From the NCBI RefSeq assembly GCF_009601705.1, contig NZ_CP045687.1, positions 2,268,001 through 2,332,000 on the forward strand: a stretch of DNA of 64,000 bases, given 5' to 3'. A program made the position numbers and the translations under genes. A model generated the notes under the pieces. That model did not search any database. It saw only the letters and a list, made by a program, of their open reading frames with translations, and had not been told where the DNA came from. This stretch comes from Sulfolobus sp. E5-1-F (GTDB lineage: Archaea; Thermoproteota; Thermoprotei_A; Sulfolobales; Sulfolobaceae). Below are positions 56,476-63,802 of the stretch, in pieces (within the stretch, counting starts at the first letter, position 1; the number at the start of each line of letters is the position of its first letter).

Positions 56476-57693
56476 CTAACAATGAAGTCCACTAACTGGA
56501 GGCAGTAGGACGTTATCAACTAGGTAAGTAGCCATCTGATTTTGAACTGGAATTATAACTGCCGGAGCAGTAGACAAGGGTACATAACTACTCACCGTTA
56601 AACTACTTAAGGATATTAGAGCTATTATACCACCTGATTGTACATTACCGTGAATCACAACGTATGCATATTGTCCTCCTGGCATGAGTTCTATATCTGC
56701 TAAGCCCTTAACACTAAATGTGGGCAAGTCTATAGTTTTTACTATTTGAAAAGTCGATGTGGATATTACAAACACTTGATTTGCATTTGAAGGTGCCTCA
56801 AGATAGTACTCTCCATTTGGTGTGAATACACCCCTTTGAGGTATTGTACCATTTGGCATTTGTAAGATGCCTAACAATTTCAATGATGGTAGAGAGTAAA
56901 ACCCAACTGAGTTATTTCCAACGTACTCTACCGCTACCATTGTCCCTTGAATGTTAGGGCTTACCATATAGGGTTGTGAGCCAGCAGCTGCTGGTAAAAC
57001 CTTAATTACACTACCGTTTAAGGCTATAAGATCAACACTATTGTTAAATCTCATTGGAACTATTAAGTAGCTCCCATCTGGACTCCATCTAACGTCGCAA
57101 GGGTAATACGTTCTACCGTTAACTGAGGATACGAAATGCTGTTCCCATATTATGTTAAGCGATGAAACGTTGATTAGAGCTAAGATACCGCTTGGTCCAT
57201 CTGCAACTGCAACCAATTGTTGATTTGGTGAGTACGCAACTCCTATAAACCCTATACTATTTCCAAAATTGAACTCCTTTACGATCTTTAAACTATTAGG
57301 ATCGATTACGTAAACCGTGCCATTATTTACCGGTATGAAGAAGTATCGAGATTGTGCTGTATTTTCAAAAGGATATTCAACCCACCAATATACTTGTTGG
57401 GGTACGTTCGTAGAGATGTTAATGGAATGTATATATCCTTGGAAAGGTGTGGTGGATGATGGGTTTATTATTTCTGCAATTCCTTTCTGTGTGAATACTA
57501 GGAAGCTGTATTGAGGCAATGTGGTAGAAACTGAACTACTGGTAGTTTGGGTTGAACTGGGTATTGACGATGATGGAGATTGCTTTAACATAATGTATGC
57601 AGCACCTACTCCTATCAATATAATTACTATGAGTCCTACTATTAACCATAATTGATAACTGGACAACGCTTTGATTAACTGCTTTTTATTCAC
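56476..57693 (-). CDS. Membrane-anchored extracellular beta-propeller protein (YVTN/YncE-like)
   Basis: The 405-residue product has an N-terminal membrane anchor ([21 protein letters not shown]), a Ser/Thr linker (about 39-58) and repeated blades with patterns like [29 protein letters not shown] and [12 protein letters not shown], as in seven-blade YVTN propellers. The final residues are HC. It starts at GTG 57693 and is first gene of the propeller-membrane protein-DoxD-like operon. Its promoter lies in the 120-bp inverted repeat that is also present before tusA at 59781, so both are probably controlled alike. Confidence 0.7.
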   Translation of the reverse strand: MNKKQLIKALSSYQLWLIVGLIVIILIGVGAAYIMLKQSPSSSIPSSTQTTSSSVSTTLPQYSFLVFTQKGIAEIINPSSTTPFQGYIHSINISTNVPQQVYWWVEYPFENTAQSRYFFIPVNNGTVYVIDPNSLKIVKEFNFGNSIGFIGVAYSPNQQLVAVADGPSGILALINVSSLNIIWEQHFVSSVNGRTYYPCDVRWSPDGSYLIVPMRFNNSVDLIALNGSVIKVLPAAAGSQPYMVSPNIQGTMVAVEYVGNNSVGFYSLPSLKLLGILQMPNGTIPQRGVFTPNGEYYLEAPSNANQVFVISTSTFQIVKTIDLPTFSVKGLADIELMPGGQYAYVVIHGNVQSGGIIALISLSSLTVSSYVPLSTAPAVIIPVQNQMATYLVDNVLLPPVSGLHC

Positions 57694-57703
57694 TCGATTT
57701 CCC

Positions 57704-57823
57704 CAAAATATTACGTATTTTTAGGTAATTATAAAAGTTGTGATATTATAAACCCTTATTAAAGTTCTTATAATTAAATTGTAATTATCATATCTACAAT
57801 ATCTAATATTTTTGCATAAAAGT
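57704..57823 (-). repeat. 120-bp inverted repeat, left copy (DsrE tail plus promoter)
   Basis: Identical to the reverse complement of 59650-59769 at 117 of 120 bases; the three mismatches are adjacent (57787-57789). It includes the last 16 codons of the DsrE gene and the whole promoter of the propeller gene (two TTTATAAT-like boxes). See the finding on possible inversion. Confidence 0.92.
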
Positions 57824-58109
57824 CTGGAAAACAACCGATCTTTGCTTCCTCTATCAATTTATCAGCTAAATTTCTCATGTATACGCATTGATCACAAGCT
57901 TGCAAATATATGCCCTTTTCTCTACTAAGTTTACTTAATCTTTCGGCTAAAGGATTCTCTTTCATTAAAATATACACATTATCATGTATAAAGAACATTC
58001 CAATAACCTCTGCGTTGTGTCTGTTTTCCTCTAACTGTGGTATTATCATCTGCCCTAAAATGTAAGAACCCAAATTGGATTCGACTATGTAAGCAATTCT
58101 CTTAACCAT
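57774..58109 (-). CDS. DsrE-family sulfur-carrier protein
   Basis: The 111-residue product has the DsrE fold pattern: an N-terminal strand (KRIAYIVESNLGSY), then GMFFIHDNVYILMK, and the conserved cysteine pair in LQACDQCVYMRN (C72, C75). Such proteins pass persulfide sulfur to or from TusA. I start at ATG 58109, preceded by GGTGTC; the open frame begins four codons earlier. It overlaps the upstream gene by eight bases. Its last 16 codons lie in the inverted repeat, and the same tail (FYAKILDIVD) is found again as a remnant before tusA at 59781. Confidence 0.72.
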   Translation of the reverse strand: MVKRIAYIVESNLGSYILGQMIIPQLEENRHNAEVIGMFFIHDNVYILMKENPLAERLSKLSREKGIYLQACDQCVYMRNLADKLIEEAKIGCFPDFYAKILDIVDMIITI

Positions 58110-58464
58110 TGTTGACACCATTTATAAATTTATCAACAACATCGTTCACTATTTGATTAATTGTAAATCCCTTAATTTTACTTAATTTTTCCATGAAGGT
58201 ATGTCTATCTATTTTCCCATCATTTTCCATATATCCCTCACAGAGTGCTTCTAAGGTAATTATAAGTAGTGGACATTCAGAACTTTCATAATATATTTTT
58301 CCATCTTTAGCTCTATAAAGTGCGAACCATCTAGAATTATCTATCCTAAAATAGCCCAATTTTTCCGCATTTACCTTCTTCCTATAACTAAATAACCTTT
58401 TCATTAGAAAATCTGAAGCGTATCTCCTATTAATTATACAGCCACATTCATCCTTAAGCTCCAT
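58102..58464 (-). CDS. Small cytoplasmic protein of unknown function in sulfur-relay operon
   Basis: The 120-residue product contains four Cys (MELKDECGCIINRRY, ESSECPLL, EALCEGY) and otherwise an alpha/beta-like sequence with SRWFALYRAKDGKIYYES. I start at ATG 58464, with ATTTATTT about 25 bases upstream as a TATA box; a TTG three codons earlier is possible. It may be leaderless and overlaps the DsrE gene by eight bases. No family is recognised. The CGC near the N-terminus could take part in sulfur or metal handling, which is speculation. Confidence 0.5.
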   Translation of the reverse strand: MELKDECGCIINRRYASDFLMKRLFSYRKKVNAEKLGYFRIDNSRWFALYRAKDGKIYYESSECPLLIITLEALCEGYMENDGKIDRHTFMEKLSKIKGFTINQIVNDVVDKFINGVNNG

Positions 58465-58508
58465 AATTGGCAATATGCACTTAGTCTAAATAAATTTTTT
58501 TAAAATAA

Positions 58509-59141
58509 TTAATCTAACGATAAATACATAACGTTTGTTTCTCCAGACAACTTCTTTAAATATTCTAAGGCTTCATAATCTAATAAGGTTCCGTCTTCAG
58601 TGTCAATCCTAGCACATATTATTTTGTTATTCTTAACCAGTCCAGTAAATAGCCAACCTCTACCTAGAGGTGCAGAGGAGACTAGGCAAATGTCTTTTTC
58701 ACAGTTGAATATATAATTCCTAAAATCATTAACTTTTTCAATTTTATGAAATTTCATAAAATATGTATATAGAAATGACATAAATTTCTTATCCCTAATT
58801 AGTTCTTTAATTCTAGTCTCATTAAATTCCTTTATAGCCTTAACGTATTCATCAGTGTTAATTATATTACTTAAAACTAAAATCCTAAAAGATACGTAGT
58901 CTTCGTATTTCAAGACTTCATATCTACAGTTGAATAACTTAATTATTTCCGGAATAGTATGAGCTACTGCGGCATGATTATCAGTCAAAACTTCTACTAT
59001 TTCTCCTCTATTAGCCTTCATCAATTCTCTCTTTAACGTTATTTCCGGAACTGGGCATTCTTCCCCTCTAAGATCTACTACCTTATCTGGCTTAAGAGTA
59101 GAAATTCTAAAATTATTTTCAACTTTTTGTTTCCTTAACAA
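58509..59141 (-). CDS. TusA-like domain fused to an unknown C-terminal domain
   Basis: Residues about 15-92 form a TusA/SirA domain: [20 protein letters not shown] with the sulfur-carrying C29 in a C-P-x-P motif, then GEIVEVLTDNHAAVAHTIPE. The other 115 residues (FKILVL..., YFMKFHKIEKVNDFRNYIF, CEKDICLVSSAPLGRGWLF) are not of a known family and contain further Cys. TusA is usually 75-85 residues, so this is a fusion. It starts at TTG 59141, overlapping the small gene upstream by seven bases. The fusion may bring an acceptor directly to the sulfur carrier. Confidence 0.7.
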   Translation of the reverse strand: MLRKQKVENNFRISTLKPDKVVDLRGEECPVPEITLKRELMKANRGEIVEVLTDNHAAVAHTIPEIIKLFNCRYEVLKYEDYVSFRILVLSNIINTDEYVKAIKEFNETRIKELIRDKKFMSFLYTYFMKFHKIEKVNDFRNYIFNCEKDICLVSSAPLGRGWLFTGLVKNNKIICARIDTEDGTLLDYEALEYLKKLSGETNVMYLSLD

Positions 59142-59338
59142 ATACCTCGAATACCTTCTAAATTTTTCCTTATGGAGTTTGTTATGCTACTTAGGAGTTT
59201 TTCGAGAATTCCTCTGTAACTTATTTTAACATTTATTCTCTGTTCGCTCTCCTTATGGAATGTTATACTTATTATGAACCTTCCATTCTTTTCTATTATA
59301 TCTAGACCATCTCTTTTCGGTTTGCAAATACATTGCAC
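59135..59338 (-). CDS. Small protein with N-terminal C-x-C, head of the minus-strand sulfur operon
   Basis: The 67-residue product starts MQCICKPKRDGLDIIEKNGR and contains RFIISITFHKESEQRINVKISY, with a basic C-terminal helix (LLSSITNSIRKNLEGI) ending in Cys. It begins at GTG 59338 and overlaps the TusA-fusion gene by seven bases, so it is the first gene of a unit that runs on to the TusA fusion. No family is recognised. The C-x-C near the N-terminus is notable in this setting. Confidence 0.45.
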   Translation of the reverse strand: MQCICKPKRDGLDIIEKNGRFIISITFHKESEQRINVKISYRGILEKLLSSITNSIRKNLEGIRGIC

Positions 59339-59780
59339 TTTTAGTCTGGAAATGTTAAGATAACAAATATAACCAAAATCTAGTTTTTTATATTTGATAG
59401 TTTATATAATTTATATGAGTTTTCTAAGTCTAATAACGGCTTGAAATCATCAGCGTAAATCAGTGTAGTTTCCTCTATCATTGTTTAAAATGATGTTAAT
59501 TCTATTTAAAAACTTATCTTTAGTCATTTAATGAATAACTGAATTTAATCTTAAGAATAAAAAGTCCATTCTTAGCATTAAGCAATCATAAAAATGTGAA
59601 GTAAAAAATCTTTTGGATTAGCTAGCTTCGCTAGATAAGGTATTTTATAACTTTTATGCAAAAATATTAGATATTGTAGATATACGAATTACAATTTAAT
59701 TATAAGAACTTTAATAAGGGTTTATAATATCACAACTTTTATAATTACCTAAAAATACGTAATATTTTGAGGGAGTCAAA
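59339..59780. other. Divergent promoter region between the two sulfur operons, 442 bp
   Basis: The right part is the inverted-repeat copy (59650-59769). A small perfect hairpin CTAGC-TTC-GCTAG lies at 59622-59634 just before it. The left half is AT-rich and carries the promoter for the leftward operon, with no gene. Confidence 0.45.
59650..59769 (+). repeat. 120-bp inverted repeat, right copy (DsrE-tail remnant plus promoter)
   Basis: This copy begins in the middle of a codon series reading FYAKILDIVDIRITI-stop, the end of a DsrE gene whose body is absent here. It continues through the same TATA boxes and leader as the left copy to the tusA start. The matching DsrE tail at 57774 differs by two residues. 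It provides the promoter of the tusA operon. Confidence 0.92.
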
Positions 59781-60029
59781 GTGGAAGATCTTACTTTAAG
59801 ACAGCCAGACGAGGTTCTTGATGTTAGAGGAGAGGAATGTCCTGTTCCAGAAATGAGCGCAAGCAAAAAATTGAAGAAAATGAAAGTTGGACAAATGCTA
59901 GAAGTATTAACAGATCACGAACCCGCAGTACATGTTACTTTACCTTCTTTATGCAAATCCTTAGGATACCCGTTTGTAGTGATAAAAGATAACGGACTTT
60001 ATAGGGTGAGGATCCTAAAGGTGAAATAA
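59781..60029 (+). CDS. tusA: TusA-family sulfur carrier protein
   Basis: This 82-residue TusA protein has the motif [20 protein letters not shown] with C20 in C-P-V-P, the site that holds a persulfide, and [20 protein letters not shown]. It is the normal size. It starts at GTG 59781 with GAGGGA (59769-59774) upstream. It leads an operon with a YeeE/YedE transporter three bases downstream. It shares a promoter copy with the propeller operon at 57693, and its N-terminal half is like the fused TusA domain at 58509-59141, so they may be duplicates. Confidence 0.88.
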   Translation: MEDLTLRQPDEVLDVRGEECPVPEMSASKKLKKMKVGQMLEVLTDHEPAVHVTLPSLCKSLGYPFVVIKDNGLYRVRILKVK

Positions 60030-60032
60030 TCA

Positions 60033-61262
60033 ATGCCAAGTATGGTACTACAGCCAGTACTTCAAGAAAGTTGGGCATTGATTTATGGATTGTTCGCTCT
60101 TTCTGGATTTATTTTAGGTTGGGCAGCCCAAAGAGGTAATTATTGTTTTGTAAACGCCATGACATCAATATTTACAGCTAAAAGCTATGAGAGATTTGGA
60201 GCTCTTCTAATACTATTCGGATTATCTGCTTTGGGATGTGGATTACTGGTTGCATTTGGTTTTATTCCCGCAGTTGACCAGTATTATTATAACTATTTTG
60301 CAGGATGGTACATTCTTGTTGGCTCTATAATATTTGGCTTTGGTGCAGCATTAGCAGGTGGTTGTAATTTATCTATGTTGTATAGGGCTGCTAGTGGCTA
60401 TGTTCAAAATTGGGTGGAACTATTTGGAATGATGATAGGCACTTACGTATTTGCCATAGGTATATGGCCTTTTCAGCTGTACACGATGACAAATGGGATT
60501 TTATCGACTACGAATGGAGGGTACATTGAATACTTACCTTACTTGATATTTCACTCAATTTCAAATATGTCAGTCTATATAACTACGTTAGTACTTAGCC
60601 TACCACTAATATTTATTGGAATATACTTGCAACAGTATACCAAGAGAAAATGGGCAATCTCATCAAGTCTACGTGTTAATTTGCCTACAGCGAGAATGTA
60701 TTATAATCAAAACTTAGGTGTGTCTGGAGAAGAAAAGGTATCGTTAACCAAGGAAATTAAAGATCTGATACTGTTAAGAAAACCATATGGAACTAATTTG
60801 ACAACGATAATACTGGCATTAGATTTGATTTTAGTTTTCATAGTTGGTGCAGGATATACATTCAATTACTTAGTCATAACTTCATCTGACGGCGGTAGGT
60901 TCTTTGAGTACCTGTTAATGTTAGGAAATGTCAAGTTATTTCTGAATACGCCTTGGTTTAACGATTCACTATCAATCGTAGACCCGAGTACGCTAATGGT
61001 AATAATGTTGTGTATTGGAGCTTTCTCGGCATCATATTTAAGTGGCGACTTCAAAATACGAATACCTAGGAATAAGAGAAGATTACTGATAGGGTTTGGA
61101 GGAGGAATGTTAGTTGGTATAGGCGTTAGGATGGCTCTCGGATGCAATGTAGGATTGATGTGGACCAATTTCGCTCAATTAGGTTATGACGGTATCATAT
61201 TCCTCTTTGGAATGTTGTTAGGAGTTTATTTAGCGGTTAAAGTCCAGGAGAGGTGGTTATGA
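60033..61262 (+). CDS. YeeE/YedE-family sulfur compound transporter
   Basis: The 409-residue protein has about nine to ten helices and the YeeE/YedE family blocks GFILGWAAQRGNYCFVNAM, GGCNLSMLYRAASG and, in the second half, GIGVRMALGCNVGLMWTNFA, each holding a membrane Cys. YeeE (TsuA) proteins carry thiosulfate, moving it along conserved cysteines, and cooperate with TusA-like partners (TsuB). Here TusA is encoded three bases upstream. This strongly suggests import of thiosulfate or a related sulfur donor. The position of the Cys residues agrees with that role. The next gene overlaps its stop (ATGA). Confidence 0.85.
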   Translation: MPSMVLQPVLQESWALIYGLFALSGFILGWAAQRGNYCFVNAMTSIFTAKSYERFGALLILFGLSALGCGLLVAFGFIPAVDQYYYNYFAGWYILVGSIIFGFGAALAGGCNLSMLYRAASGYVQNWVELFGMMIGTYVFAIGIWPFQLYTMTNGILSTTNGGYIEYLPYLIFHSISNMSVYITTLVLSLPLIFIGIYLQQYTKRKWAISSSLRVNLPTARMYYNQNLGVSGEEKVSLTKEIKDLILLRKPYGTNLTTIILALDLILVFIVGAGYTFNYLVITSSDGGRFFEYLLMLGNVKLFLNTPWFNDSLSIVDPSTLMVIMLCIGAFSASYLSGDFKIRIPRNKRRLLIGFGGGMLVGIGVRMALGCNVGLMWTNFAQLGYDGIIFLFGMLLGVYLAVKVQERWL

Positions 61263-61543
61263 TGATTTCCTTGCCAATTATTAGGAGACTATTGTCACCC
61301 TTAATAGTAAGTTTATTTGCAATAGGTTGGTATGAATTCTCTGTACAATATATAGTTCCTAATAATAATGTAGCATTGGAAAACGGAGTATTTTCAGCTT
61401 ATATATCTCCATCCCAATTGCAAGGATATATAGAGGCAACTAGATATATTTGTTACATAGTTGTTTATTTGGGACTCATATTCTTCTGGTATAATCTAGT
61501 TAAGACGGTTAGGGAATTAGAGGGGCGAATAAACAATGAGTGA
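61259..61543 (+). CDS. Small membrane protein of the tusA operon
   Basis: The 94-residue product has two membrane helices (residues about 10-28 and 60-80) joined by an external loop (VPNNNVALENGVFSAYISPS). I start at ATG 61259: GAGGTG (61250-61255) is the ribosome site, which rules out an in-frame GTG at 61253. It overlaps the YeeE gene by four bases and the next gene by eight. It may be an accessory subunit of the transporter; no family is recognised. Confidence 0.6.
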   Translation: MMISLPIIRRLLSPLIVSLFAIGWYEFSVQYIVPNNNVALENGVFSAYISPSQLQGYIEATRYICYIVVYLGLIFFWYNLVKTVRELEGRINNE

Positions 61544-61898
61544 TTTATATGCAATAATGGTAATATCTGGAGAAGCCGAGAAACTCTATATGGCCTATAT
61601 AACTGCAATAGGTTATGCTTCTTCTGGAAATAAAGTGTATATGTTCTTCACCATGGATGGATTAAGGGGAGTGACAAAGGAAATAGAGAAAATACAGCTA
61701 CCTAACGTTAAGCCATTATCGTATTACTATGAAAATCTAATAGAATTAGGGGGAGATGACATAGAACTTGCAGCATGCGAATTCGGAATGAAAGTAAAAA
61801 ATGTTGATCATGAAAGGCTATTGGATAAGGTTAAGGTAAGTGGTGTTTCGGAATTCGCATTAAAGAGCTCCGAGGCTAAAGCTACGTTAATCTTTTAA
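61536..61898 (+). CDS. DsrE/DsrF-like protein (DsrE2-type)
   Basis: The 120-residue protein has the DsrE-type start YAIMVISGEAEKLYMAYITAI, the YMFFTMDGLRGV strand and helix, and a conserved Cys in LAACEFGMKVKN (C81). It belongs to the peroxiredoxin-like DsrE superfamily, close to DsrE2/DrsEF proteins that pass sulfur from membrane or thiosulfate to TusA. It is last gene of the tusA-yeeE operon. It is a separate lineage from the DsrE protein at 57774 (single Cys, different spacing). Confidence 0.72.
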   Translation: MSDLYAIMVISGEAEKLYMAYITAIGYASSGNKVYMFFTMDGLRGVTKEIEKIQLPNVKPLSYYYENLIELGGDDIELAACEFGMKVKNVDHERLLDKVKVSGVSEFALKSSEAKATLIF

Positions 61899-61932
61899 AA
61901 AGTTTTTTAGTATCAATATCGTATTTCGTAAT

Positions 61933-62808
61933 ATGAGCGTGATTGACGCAATCAATCTAACAAAGAGGTATGGCGATATTGAAGTACTTCATAGTCTTAC
62001 ATTCTCCATAGAGGATAGAAGCATAACCTTAGTAATGGGTCCTAATGGTGCTGGGAAGTCAACGCTACTAAAAATAATTGGCGGATTAATAAACAAGACC
62101 TCTGGCTATATAAGTGTTTTGGGAGAGGATCCTTGGAATAGCAATAAAATACCGAGAAAAGTCGGAATAATTTTGGATAGGCCTTTCTTGCCCCCATATT
62201 TGACCGTAATTGACATAATAAAGGAAGCCTCCAGCGAATTTAACTATCCTCTTAGCGACGCTAAAAGGTTATTAGAAGATTTCAATTTATTACATTTTGT
62301 AAAAAATAAAGTTAGAGAACTTTCAGCTGGTACTAAACAGAAATTACAAATAGTTTTTTCCTTAATGAAAAATCCAGAAATAATTATAGCAGATGAGCCT
62401 ACAGCGAATTTGGACATAACATCACGATATGAGGTATATAACACTTTTGCAGTGTTGAGGGAGAAGATGGGTTTAACTGTACTCATCTCGTCACATATAC
62501 CAGCTGAAATTTTAGCGTTTTCAACTCACGTCTTGGCAATAAACAATGGAATTATAAAGTTCTTCGGTAAAGTAGAAAAATTATTAAGAAACAATTTTCT
62601 AGAAGAGTTTTACATAGTGGTTGATAATATAGGTAAAGCTCTAGAGGCGTTAAAGGATAGGAAGATAGAAGTAATAGGTAATCAGCTAAGGATTTCAGGT
62701 AACTTAGCTGAAATTTCCAAAATCCTATCCAATGCAGGTGTGAGAATATTTTACGTGAGAAATTCTATAATAGATAAAAGCATCAAAGGGGAAACAGGAT
62801 GGGAGTAG
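61933..62808 (+). CDS. ABC transporter ATPase
   Basis: This 291-residue ATPase has an intact Walker A GPNGAGKST (36-44), signature LSAGTKQKLQ, Walker B IIIADEPTA and H-loop SSHIPAE. The C-terminal 70 residues (VDNIGKALEALKDRKIEVIG) form an accessory domain seen in ABC-2 type exporters. It overlaps the next membrane gene by 10 bases. It is separated from the tusA operon by 34 bases and could be cotranscribed, but the gap carries an AT-rich promoter-like stretch. The substrate is unknown. Confidence 0.85.
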   Translation: MSVIDAINLTKRYGDIEVLHSLTFSIEDRSITLVMGPNGAGKSTLLKIIGGLINKTSGYISVLGEDPWNSNKIPRKVGIILDRPFLPPYLTVIDIIKEASSEFNYPLSDAKRLLEDFNLLHFVKNKVRELSAGTKQKLQIVFSLMKNPEIIIADEPTANLDITSRYEVYNTFAVLREKMGLTVLISSHIPAEILAFSTHVLAINNGIIKFFGKVEKLLRNNFLEEFYIVVDNIGKALEALKDRKIEVIGNQLRISGNLAEISKILSNAGVRIFYVRNSIIDKSIKGETGWE

Positions 62809-63416
62809 TCAATTTCCTAATCAAACATCGATATGGGGAATACGGATTACTCTCGTATATTGACTTAGAGGCAGCCTTGAGCGTTGGCGTAGTGGCCTCA
62901 TTTAATTTCTTTCATCCACAAACTAGGAATGCAAATGTTGATCAACTCTTGTTTAACATAATTACGTCCACAATAGGTATAATATTATCAACACTAGTTA
63001 TAAGGAATATAAGTCTAGGGATGGGTCAAGATCTTTATGACGGAACAATAATATCATTTCTACAAATGAGGGATAGGAGAACAATATTTCTTCTATCATA
63101 TTTCATTGATGTTTTGCTAATAGGTGGACTATTTCTCTTGATTGCAGAATTAATATTTCTTCTATCATCATTTATCCCTCCTATGACATGGATAAGCGTT
63201 TTTGCATCCGAATATCTATTCCTCTGTAATACTTCCTATTTAATTACAATATTAACCAAAAGACCTTTCAGAAGCTTCTTCATAAGTATAAGCCTCATCT
63301 TCCTCGTTCTTGGAATAGAAATAACCGGTTATGCGTCTATATTTAATTACATTTTACCTCTAGATCTAGTTTTGGGTTACTTAGCATACTACGCTTTCAT
63401 GAAGGTGCAAATATGA
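62799..63416 (+). CDS. ABC-2 type transporter permease
   Basis: The 205-residue protein has six hydrophobic segments with a cytoplasmic block GMGQDLYDGTIISFLQMRDRR, typical of ABC-2 permeases next to an ATPase (helix 2 loop). It overlaps the ATPase by 10 bases and its stop overlaps the next start. Hence it is the membrane half of this exporter. It is short for the family (220-260). Confidence 0.7.
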   Translation: MGVVNFLIKHRYGEYGLLSYIDLEAALSVGVVASFNFFHPQTRNANVDQLLFNIITSTIGIILSTLVIRNISLGMGQDLYDGTIISFLQMRDRRTIFLLSYFIDVLLIGGLFLLIAELIFLLSSFIPPMTWISVFASEYLFLCNTSYLITILTKRPFRSFFISISLIFLVLGIEITGYASIFNYILPLDLVLGYLAYYAFMKVQI

Positions 63417-63802
63417 TGAGAGTAGGCTTATATTTGATCTCTTTAGGTATTTTAATACTAGTACTAGGAGAGATAACGTTTCCTATAAACGCTACATTAC
63501 ACGTAAACAATAGCGGTATGTATATAATTCCTCAATGGTATGAGAAGGCAAAAGTAAGCGTGAGTAATGGAAGTTTTCTTATAGTGTTTCATAATTACAC
63601 GTATATATTATTAGTTAAAGGGAATATCACTATTAAACCGGCCTCAATACTTTATGGAGTTGGCAATGCTAGTATTCTATTAGAAGGATACAAGATTTTT
63701 TATAATCAATCCTATATTGCAGTTGGGATCTTCCTCATAATATTAGGAGTTATTATAGAGGTCATTAGACTTATTAAAAGAAGAGTGGGTCAGCAATTTT
63801 AG
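63413..63802 (+). CDS. Membrane protein with external loop, last gene of the ABC operon
   Basis: The 129-residue product has an N-terminal helix (GLYLISLGILILVLGEI), a sequon-bearing external segment (NATLHVNNSGMYIIPQWYEK, NITIKPASILYGVGN) and a C-terminal helix (YIAVGIFLIILGVIIEVI) followed by RLIKRR. It starts by overlapping the permease stop (ATGATG, 63413-63418). It may be an accessory subunit of the exporter; no family is recognised. It meets the HTH_10 gene tail to tail with a four-base overlap. Confidence 0.55.
   Translation: MMRVGLYLISLGILILVLGEITFPINATLHVNNSGMYIIPQWYEKAKVSVSNGSFLIVFHNYTYILLVKGNITIKPASILYGVGNASILLEGYKIFYNQSYIAVGIFLIILGVIIEVIRLIKRRVGQQF

Noticed and set aside
57704-59769. 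Treating the 120-bp inverted repeats as ends of an insertion sequence
   Set aside because: They contain a gene tail and a working promoter, no transposase lies between them, and no target duplication is seen at their outer edges.
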